This document shows, piece after piece, positions 1 to 6,334 of a stretch of 18,456 nt of DNA. The position numbers and the translations under genes are program-made. Location: positions 1 through 18,456 of the forward strand of contig CAZADH010000102.1 of assembly GCA_964483805.1 (NCBI GenBank). The letters are read 5' to 3'. Source of the stretch: CAZADH01 sp964483805. Lineage in GTDB: Bacteria > Muiribacteriota > Ozemobacteria > Ozemobacterales > Ozemobacteraceae. The number at the start of each line of letters is the position of its first letter. Within the stretch, counting starts at the first letter, position 1. The notes beneath the pieces were generated by a model that saw only the letters and a list, made by a program, of their open reading frames with translations, was not told the origin of the DNA and did not search any database.

Positions 1-1249
1 TCCGGGTCCGGGTGGTGCATCCCGTCCCGGCATCCCTGGAGATCCGGCGCCGGGATACCAGATGCCCGGCCAACCCGGCTTGCAGAGCTTCACGCAACGT
101 CTCGGCATCGCGGATCTCGCCAAGGGCCATGACATCGGGATCCTGGCGCAACATGTGCTTGAACGCCTCGGCCAGTGTCAGTCCGGCCCGGGGATCGAGC
201 GACGACTGACAGATGCCGTCAACCCTGGCCTCGACCGGGTCTTCGAGCGTCGTCACCCGGCGCGGGCAGCGATCGGTCGGATGGGCGAGCTCGGACAGGG
301 TGGCGTAGAGCGCGGTCGTCTTGCCGCTGCCGACAGGGCCGGTCAGCAGCAGCAACCCAGGCCCGTCGGCCAGCAGGGTTCGCCATGCTGCCACCGCTTC
401 GTCGGGCCAACCCAGGTCGATGAGCCGACCATGGCGGATCGGGCGGATGAACCGCAACGACACCCGCTCGCCGTGCAACGACGGGAACACCGACAACCGC
501 ACCTCGACCGCCTCGGAACCTGCATCGGTGCGGCTGAACGCGCCTTCCTGCGGGGTGCCGGTGAGGTGACTGTGGCATCCGGCCAGGTGCTTGAGGCGGG
601 CGACGATGCCGGCATGGGCCGTGCGCGCATAGACGCCGGCCTCGATCAGTTCGCGCTCGCGTCGCCATGAAACCCGGATCGAATCGGGTCCGGGCTCGAG
701 GTGCAGATCGGAAGCCCCATCCGCGCCCGGCGCATCGAGGAGAAACTCGACGCCGTGCACGTACGGACGCCCGCGCCAGGTCAGCGCTTCGCGAACCACC
801 GCCAGCGCGTCGCGGTCCCGCGGCGGCGGCAGGCGGCGCAGCGCCTCGAGTCGCTGTTCCTCGGCAATCAATCGCCGCACGAGGTCGAGGTGCGCGGCCT
901 GCAGAAACCCCCGCGGTACGACGAACGGACCGTTCGCGTCATCCCCGCGCCGGATCAACCGGGTGTCGCCGTGGTCGGTGCCAACCTCGGCGACGCTGGC
1001 GAAGCCGCACGACGTGACAGCGGTGCCATCGATCAGTTCGATGTGGTCGGCATGAATACGCACACACCGCGAATCGAGCCAGCGGCGCCAACCCGCGGCG
1101 CGCACCTCGATCGGCAAGAGGCCGAACCCGTCGCCGGTGCCCGGCGCTGGTGCCGAGGTGCTGCCAAGGCAGGGTTGCTCGGTGGCCGGCGGCACGGCAT
1201 CGACCGAAGCGGGATGAGCGGGCGACACGTCTGCGAACACCTCGAGCAT
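1..1249 (-). CDS. GspE/PilB-family type II secretion or type IV pilus ATPase (3' end cut by window edge)
   Basis: Secretion-superfamily ATPase, which powers pilin or pseudopilin assembly from the cytoplasmic face of the inner membrane. Read on the minus strand, the open frame has the family signatures in order: SDLHLEP near residue 180, Walker A GPVGSGKT near 304-311 (Lys310), an Asp box TLEDPVE, and the Walker B region with DPDVMALGEIRDAET followed by LQAGLAGHLV. The frame is continuous from the chosen ATG (1249) to the edge. That ATG has AAGGA four bases upstream; an in-frame GTG at 1285 lacks a placed ribosome site. The first ~245 residues are not clearly a standard GspE N domain. The last ~55 bp at the left edge no longer match the family (the expected TLHTN His box is absent), so the end is truncated or chimeric. 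Whether it serves secretion or pili cannot be told without neighbours. Confidence 0.88.
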   Translation of the reverse strand, partial: MLEVFADVSPAHPASVDAVPPATEQPCLGSTSAPAPGTGDGFGLLPIEVRAAGWRRWLDSRCVRIHADHIELIDGTAVTSCGFASVAEVGTDHGDTRLIRRGDDANGPFVVPRGFLQAAHLDLVRRLIAEEQRLEALRRLPPPRDRDALAVVREALTWRGRPYVHGVEFLLDAPGADGASDLHLEPGPDSIRVSWRRERELIEAGVYARTAHAGIVARLKHLAGCHSHLTGTPQEGAFSRTDAGSEAVEVRLSVFPSLHGERVSLRFIRPIRHGRLIDLGWPDEAVAAWRTLLADGPGLLLLTGPVGSGKTTALYATLSELAHPTDRCPRRVTTLEDPVEARVDGICQSSLDPRAGLTLAEAFKHMLRQDPDVMALGEIRDAETLREALQAGLAGHLVSRRRISRDAGTGCTTRTR

Positions 1250-1331
1250 GCGTTCCTTGGGGAGGTTGTCCCCGAACTGTATCACCCCCGTCGTTAATCG
1301 CGCAACCTCCAAGCGGCGACATCGTGTGCAA

Positions 1332-1337
1332 TATAAT
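1332..1337 (+). promoter_or_regulatory. Candidate -10 element (TATAAT) in the divergent intergenic region
   Basis: A perfect TATAAT lies in an AT-rich island (about 1328-1348) in the 296-bp gap between the ATPase and the VIT/vWA gene. No good TTGACA-like -35 is seen 16-18 bp upstream, so this is a weak call. The same AT-rich patch could serve either divergent gene. A further TTGACG at 1464-1469 has no convincing -10. Nothing else is recognised in 1250-1545. Confidence 0.3.
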
Positions 1338-1545
1338 GTATTTCTATTGTGGTCATGCGCCTGTGTGGGCGCGAATTTGCTCTGAGTGAAGAGCGTTGCA
1401 TGCGTGCGCTGCGGCGAGCTTGCCGAGGCACGGTGCCACACCGGGTGCATTGTCCTCGGTCGCTTGACGTCCATCCCTGTGCCGTGCGAAAACGGTGGCA
1501 GACATTTTGGGTGGACTTTGATCCGGATCGAACCGGGGAGGCTAC

Positions 1546-4500
1546 ATGGAAGCGAAACTGCATGGTTCCTGGCTTTGGCGGCGCCCGACCACCGGGCGCG
1601 TGGCTCGGCTGTTGTGCACTCTGGTGCTCGTGCTCGCGACGACGGTCTCGTTTGGCGCCAAGGCCCCCGCGCCGGCGGTGTCGGCCGACGAGTTCAGCGC
1701 CATGCGTGCTCCGGTTCTGGTTGCCGATGACGGCGAACGGGGCAAGCCGCTGGCGTTGACCCGCCTGGCTGCCGAGGCGCACATTGTCGGCGGGCTTGCC
1801 GAGACCCGCCTGACCATGACCTTCACCAACGATCTGCCGCGGGCCGTGGCCGGCGATCTCTACTTCCCGCTGCCCGAAAATGCGGTCATTGGCGGTTATG
1901 CACTCGATGTCAACGGCGCCATGGTCGACGGCGTCGTCGTCGACAAGCCCAAGGCCCGCCAGGTCTTTGAAACCGAGATGCGCAAGGGCATCGACCCCGG
2001 CCTGGTCGAGTGGGTGACCGGCAACAATTTCAAGACACGGGTGTTTCCGATTCCGGCCCGCGGCCAGCGCACCATCATGGTGCGGTATACGTCCGATCTG
2101 GTGACCACGGCGTCGGGGACCTTCTACCACCTGCCGCTCGAACTGCGCGACCCGGTGCGTGAATCTGCGCTGAAGGTCGACATTGTGCGCGCCCCCGCAG
2201 CGCCGGTCGTCGTTGGCGGCGATCTGATCAAGCTCGATTTTGGCAAGTGGCAGGAAGGCTTCAAAGCGGAAGCGACCATGGCCAACTTCGCCGGAACCCG
2301 CGACCTGCTCATCAAGATTCCGGAGCCGGCCAAACCCCAGGCGACGCTCGAGAAGTCCGAGAGCGGCGACTGTTTCTTTGCCGTCTCGCTCGTGCCGCCT
2401 GCCGACCCGCGGCCGTTGTCAGAACGTGGCGTGACCTTCACGCCGAAACGTCTGGCCGTGGCCTGGGATGCCTCCGGCTCGCGCGAAAAGGTCAGCCACG
2501 AGAAAGAAATCGCGTTTCTGAAGAGGTGGTTTTCGGCGCACATGGACAGCGCGATCGACGTTGACCTGGTCGTCTTCCGCAACGTTGCCGCGCCGGCCAA
2601 GACGTTCCGCGTCGAGGGCGGCAATGCCGACGAACTGCTCGCCGCGATTGCGCAGATCGACTACGACGGCGGCACCTCGCTGGGCAGCATCGGTTCCTCG
2701 AGCAAGCCGCTGAACGTCGATGCCTGGTTTGTATTTACAGATGGAGTGTCGAACTTCGGGCCGAGCGAGCCCGACGGCATCCGCGTGCCGCTGTATTTCT
2801 TCTCGGCGGCGCCGACGACCAACCATGCGTTGCTGCGCCAACTGGCGCTGCGCACCGGCGGTGAGTATTTCAACCTCGCCCGCATGGGGGATGAAGCGAT
2901 CATGGCGCGCCTTGGTGCGGCGCCCTACGTGTTTCTCGGGGCCGAAGCGGACGGCGCGACCGTGGCCGACCTGCTGCCGCGCCTGCCGCAGCCGCTCGCC
3001 GGCCGGCTCACCGTGGGCGGTCGGTTGCTGCGTGATGCCGCCACGATCAAGCTCAATTTCGGCGTTAATGGCAAGGTTCTCGCCACCGCGCAGTTCGCCC
3101 TGGCGCGTGCCGAAGCGGTGCCGGGCGAACTGTTGCGGCGCAACTGGGCCTCGTTGAAGCTGGCCGAGTTGCTGCTCGATCAACAACGCAACGACAAAGA
3201 GATCGCCGAGTTGGGCCGCAAGTTCGGGCTGGTTACGCCCGGTACGTCACTGATGGTGCTCGAGCGGCTCGATCAATACATTGAACATGAAATCGAACCG
3301 CCGAAGTCGCTACCAGAAATACATCGTCAATATGTTGCTCACGTCGATCAGCGGCGGCAGGAGAAAGCGACATGGCGCGAGAACAAGATTGTCTCGGTGC
3401 TCGCCATGTGGCAGCAACGCGTCGCCTGGTACGAGCAGGAATTCCGTATTGCCAAAGATTTCCGCATCGATGCCCACGGCGGGAGTTCTGATCTCGCGGC
3501 GCGGCCGACCGGTGCGGTGGCCCGCGGTGGCGCAGATCGCGAGCGCAACTCGCTGCAATCGGCCCGCGCGTTGAGCGCGCCCAGCCCCTCGTCGAGTGCT
3601 GGCGAATCGCGGCAATCGATCGATGCCGACGAGGGTCCGGGAGGAGCCGCTCCGGCGCCGATGCAGGAAGCCATGGCCGATTCGTTCGACGGCGGTCGCG
3701 CCGAGTCGAAATCGATGAAGAAAGAGGCGGGCGGCGGAGGCGGTGCCGATGAGCGTGCCGCCCAACCCGCGATCGCGCTCAAGGCGTGGGATCCACAGAC
3801 CCCGTATCTGAAGGAACTCAAAGCCGCGACCGAGGGCGGCGAGTACAAGAAGTATCTGGAGCTGCGCAAACAGTACGGTGATACCCCCGGCTTCTTCACC
3901 GATTGTTCCGATTTCTTCCTGAAACTGAAGAACCGCGATCTCGCTCTGCAGGTGCTGTCGAACGTCGCCGAGCTCGAACTCGAGAGCGCGCCGCTGATGC
4001 GGGTTATGGCGCATCGCCTCGAGCAACTCGACGAACTGGCCCTCAGCCAGTTGATGTTCGAGGGCGTGCTCAAGCTCCGCCCCGACGAGCCGCAATCCCA
4101 CCGCGATCTGGCCCTGGTCATGACGCGGCGCGGCAACTACGAGAAGGCGATCGAGTTGCTGAATCACGTGGTGCTCAGCAACTGGGACCGGTTCCCCGAG
4201 ATCGAGACCATCGCGCTCATGGAATTGAACAACTGCATCGCCAAGGCGAAACGCACCGGCATGACCGCGTTCCCCGATGTCGATCCGCGGCTGATCAAAC
4301 CCATGGAGCTCGACATTCGTATCATCATGACCTGGGACACCGACATGACCGACATGGACCTGTGGGTGACCGAGCCGACCAACGAAAAGGCGATGTACAA
4401 CCATCCGCGCACCGCCATGGGCGGCCTGGTGTCGCGTGACTTCACGCAAGGCTACGGTCCCGAGGAATACTGCTGCAAGAAGTCGATTCCCGGTATCTTC

Positions 4501-4671
4501 AAGATCGAGAGCAACTTCTACGGCAGCTCCGCGCCGACCGTCGCCGGTCCGACCACGGTCCAGGCCACCGTATATACAAATTATGGACGACCCAACGAAA
4601 AGCGTCAGGCCCTGACTCTGCGCCTGAAGCAGAACAAAGAGGTCGTCACCGTCGGCGAGGTCGAGTTCTGA
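1546..4671 (+). CDS. Secreted VIT / von Willebrand A / DUF2135 domain protein
   Basis: Large exported protein of 1041 residues. The start follows GGGGAGG with four bases between. Residues 1-38 form a signal peptide (Arg-rich start, LLCTLVLVLATTV core, likely cleavage near SFGA/K). A VIT domain follows at about 45-175 (YFPLPENAVIGGYALDVNG near 106). A vWA domain at about 300-460 has a full MIDAS: DASGS (308-312), GGTSLG (Thr377) and FTDG (Asp399). A Ser/Ala/Gly-rich linker spans about 645-745. A TPR-like helical region covers about 750-905 (LRPDEPQSHRDLALVMTRRG). The C-terminal domain, about 915-1041, resembles DUF2135 (DMDLWVTEP). vWA MIDAS domains bind metal and protein ligands; the cellular role of this architecture is unknown to me. 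It appears to be a single-gene unit, followed by a strong hairpin at 4680-4719. Confidence 0.9.
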   Translation: MEAKLHGSWLWRRPTTGRVARLLCTLVLVLATTVSFGAKAPAPAVSADEFSAMRAPVLVADDGERGKPLALTRLAAEAHIVGGLAETRLTMTFTNDLPRAVAGDLYFPLPENAVIGGYALDVNGAMVDGVVVDKPKARQVFETEMRKGIDPGLVEWVTGNNFKTRVFPIPARGQRTIMVRYTSDLVTTASGTFYHLPLELRDPVRESALKVDIVRAPAAPVVVGGDLIKLDFGKWQEGFKAEATMANFAGTRDLLIKIPEPAKPQATLEKSESGDCFFAVSLVPPADPRPLSERGVTFTPKRLAVAWDASGSREKVSHEKEIAFLKRWFSAHMDSAIDVDLVVFRNVAAPAKTFRVEGGNADELLAAIAQIDYDGGTSLGSIGSSSKPLNVDAWFVFTDGVSNFGPSEPDGIRVPLYFFSAAPTTNHALLRQLALRTGGEYFNLARMGDEAIMARLGAAPYVFLGAEADGATVADLLPRLPQPLAGRLTVGGRLLRDAATIKLNFGVNGKVLATAQFALARAEAVPGELLRRNWASLKLAELLLDQQRNDKEIAELGRKFGLVTPGTSLMVLERLDQYIEHEIEPPKSLPEIHRQYVAHVDQRRQEKATWRENKIVSVLAMWQQRVAWYEQEFRIAKDFRIDAHGGSSDLAARPTGAVARGGADRERNSLQSARALSAPSPSSSAGESRQSIDADEGPGGAAPAPMQEAMADSFDGGRAESKSMKKEAGGGGGADERAAQPAIALKAWDPQTPYLKELKAATEGGEYKKYLELRKQYGDTPGFFTDCSDFFLKLKNRDLALQVLSNVAELELESAPLMRVMAHRLEQLDELALSQLMFEGVLKLRPDEPQSHRDLALVMTRRGNYEKAIELLNHVVLSNWDRFPEIETIALMELNNCIAKAKRTGMTAFPDVDPRLIKPMELDIRIIMTWDTDMTDMDLWVTEPTNEKAMYNHPRTAMGGLVSRDFTQGYGPEEYCCKKSIPGIFKIESNFYGSSAPTVAGPTTVQATVYTNYGRPNEKRQALTLRLKQNKEVVTVGEVEF

Positions 4672-4679
4672 TCGATCGG

Positions 4680-4719
4680 GCGTTGCCCGCCCCGGCTGTG
4701 TGGCCGGCGCGGGCAACGC
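4680..4719 (+). terminator. Strong hairpin after the VIT/vWA gene, likely terminator
   Basis: An 11-bp perfect outer stem (GCGTTGCCCGC pairing with 4709-4719), one C/C mismatch, then a 5-bp inner stem CCGGC/GCCGG around a 6-base loop. It begins 9 bp after the stop codon. No T-tract follows, so termination is inferred from position and stability only. Confidence 0.5.
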
Positions 4720-4774
4720 GCTGTCCGGTGTCATGGGATGAGCACGCCTGCCGTAACAAGCACGCATGCCGGGG

Positions 4775-4803
4775 TTGCCGAAGGCCGTGCCTCTGCGTTA
4801 AAC
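4775..4803 (+). promoter_or_regulatory. Possible promoter of the 4847 gene
   Basis: TTGCCG (4775-4780), a 17-base spacer and TTAAAC (4798-4803) resemble a weak sigma-70 promoter 43 bp before the start codon. The -10 matches only half the consensus. Confidence 0.25.
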
Positions 4804-4846
4804 TCAGGCACTGGAGTTCATTTGATGAGGATGTGGGAGACAACCG

Positions 4847-6130
4847 ATGATGATCAAGAAAACCCTGTATAGCGCTGGCTTGGTGACTGCGTTTCTGCTC
4901 GCACTGGTGAGCGGGGTGGGGGCCGACGAGAAGACGTGCGTGGCCCTACAGAATCGGTTGTTGCTGCTCGAACGGACCCTGCTGCATGTGTCGCAGACGT
5001 CTGAGTTACCGACTGCCGAGCGCACCGCGAAACTGGCGAAGGTGCAGGCCGAGATTGCCAGCGCCAAGGCGGCGTTGGGCGCCGCAGGCGTCGCTCCTGC
5101 CGATGTCGAGATCGGTCAGTCGTTACAGTTGGTGCAAACCTACGGCGCGGGTTGGGTGTTGAGCTACCTCTCACAAGGTAAATACACGGGGCGCAAAGAA
5201 GCCTTTCACAAACCGCTCGACGGCGTAACCAACATGCGCGGGGCTGTGCCTGGCCAGGCGGGCGATGCCGCCCAGCCGATCATGGGGCCGACGCTGATGA
5301 TCATCCTCAGCCACGATGCCCTGTGTCGTGAAGCCTACCGCGAGTTTACCGCCGAGATGGACCGCATCGTTCTCGAGATGGAACGCCGCTCCGGCAAGGC
5401 CTATGACTTCTGGGACAAATCGCGCCCCGCCGTGATTCCCAACGATCTGGGTTGGGACGTCGATCGTTTCTGGGCGTTTGCGCAGAGCTGCGCCGGCCGC
5501 GCCGTCGACCGGTATTTCTGGGCACACCCCGCGTCGGAGCGCGCCACCGCGCGCAATCTGGTGGCGCTGCTGCTCGTCAGTGCGCTGATGAACAACGTTG
5601 CTATTGACCTCACGGGTGAGCGCGATGTGCAGACAAAGTATGCATACTGGCGTTCGAACGCCGTGCCGTGGCTGATTCCCGACAAGTCGATCGTGACCAA
5701 CAAGTTCAAGGTCTGGCACTTCCTGACCCACGCCTGGATCACCTATCTGAAGATGCTCAGCGAAACCCGCTACGACGACGGTCTCCTGCCGGTGGGTCGG
5801 GTTCGCCCGACCACGAACAAGACCGTGCGCGCCGCGTTCCGGCTCTCCGATGGGTTCGGGATCATCTACGAAATCGCCAGCCCGCTGTTCCGCAAGAAAG
5901 CCGGCATTCTCGAGCCGACCGCCGTCGATGAGTTGCCCAACGGGCTCAAAAAAGTCTGCCGTTTCTTGCACGTGAAAGACGTCGTCGGCTACGAGTCATA
6001 CAAAGACATCGTCGACAACCGGGCCGGCGACCGTTTCGGCGCTGCCCTGTTCCTGACGAAGAACCCGCTGACCGTTACCGACCGGCCTGGTCACGCCCAA
6101 CTCGTCGAGGCCTGGCGCGCCGCGCACTGA
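4847..6130 (+). CDS. Secreted protein of unrecognised family
   Basis: A protein of 427 residues that I do not recognise. Residues 1-26 form a clear signal peptide (Lys4-Lys5, hydrophobic core, cleavage after VGA before Asp27), so it is exported, probably periplasmic. The start at the first of two ATGs is supported by GGGAG seven bases upstream. A helical, Lys/Ala/Glu-rich segment (about 30-85) resembles a short coiled coil. The rest is a globular, Trp/Tyr-rich region with no repeats, no obvious catalytic motif and four Cys that could form disulfides (DEKTC, DALC, AQSC, KKVC). A hydrophobic stretch LVALLLVSALMNNVAI (about 240-255) could be a buried helix. It stands alone, between the hairpin at 4680-4719 and an inverted repeat after its stop. 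Confidence 0.85.
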   Translation: MMIKKTLYSAGLVTAFLLALVSGVGADEKTCVALQNRLLLLERTLLHVSQTSELPTAERTAKLAKVQAEIASAKAALGAAGVAPADVEIGQSLQLVQTYGAGWVLSYLSQGKYTGRKEAFHKPLDGVTNMRGAVPGQAGDAAQPIMGPTLMIILSHDALCREAYREFTAEMDRIVLEMERRSGKAYDFWDKSRPAVIPNDLGWDVDRFWAFAQSCAGRAVDRYFWAHPASERATARNLVALLLVSALMNNVAIDLTGERDVQTKYAYWRSNAVPWLIPDKSIVTNKFKVWHFLTHAWITYLKMLSETRYDDGLLPVGRVRPTTNKTVRAAFRLSDGFGIIYEIASPLFRKKAGILEPTAVDELPNGLKKVCRFLHVKDVVGYESYKDIVDNRAGDRFGAALFLTKNPLTVTDRPGHAQLVEAWRAAH

Positions 6131-6163
6131 CCGACCGGTAGGCCGCGCGTCCTGCTCTACTGG

Positions 6164-6238
6164 GGGGCCGAGGTGACGCTTGCCCGGTCAGGGGCGTTCA
6201 CCCGAAACGTTAACCATTTGGGCGAGTTCCTCGGCCCC
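6164..6238 (+). repeat. Long-range inverted repeat, possible terminator or leader structure
   Basis: GGGGCCGAGG (6164-6173) is exactly complementary to CCTCGGCCCC (6229-6238). Inside, CTTGCCC and GGGCGAG can extend the pairing with one G/U pair. The element fills the gap between the 4847 gene and the lipoprotein gene and ends just before the latter's probable promoter. No T-tract is present. Confidence 0.4.
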
Positions 6239-6259
6239 GCATGGGCGCGCCGGCGGGTG

Positions 6260-6289
6260 TTGACCGCTTGCCCCCAGTTCGGCTACACT
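6260..6289 (+). promoter_or_regulatory. Probable sigma-70-type promoter of the lipoprotein gene
   Basis: TTGACC (6260-6265, five of six consensus bases), an 18-base spacer and TACACT (6284-6289, four of six) lie 45 bp before the start codon at 6335. This is the best promoter match in the window. Confidence 0.5.
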
Positions 6290-6334
6290 TCCTCCCGGTA
6301 AACGAGACCCGCTGGTCACAGGGAGGATCACGCC

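Noticed and set aside
62..670. Open frame of 202 codons on the plus strand
   Set aside because: It lies antisense to the ATPase, whose frame carries all the family motifs; its product is low-complexity and Arg/Gln/Pro-rich.
3310..4767. 485-codon minus-strand open frame opposite the VIT/vWA gene
   Set aside because: Long only because of GC-rich third positions in the true gene; no domain-like sequence and no ribosome site.
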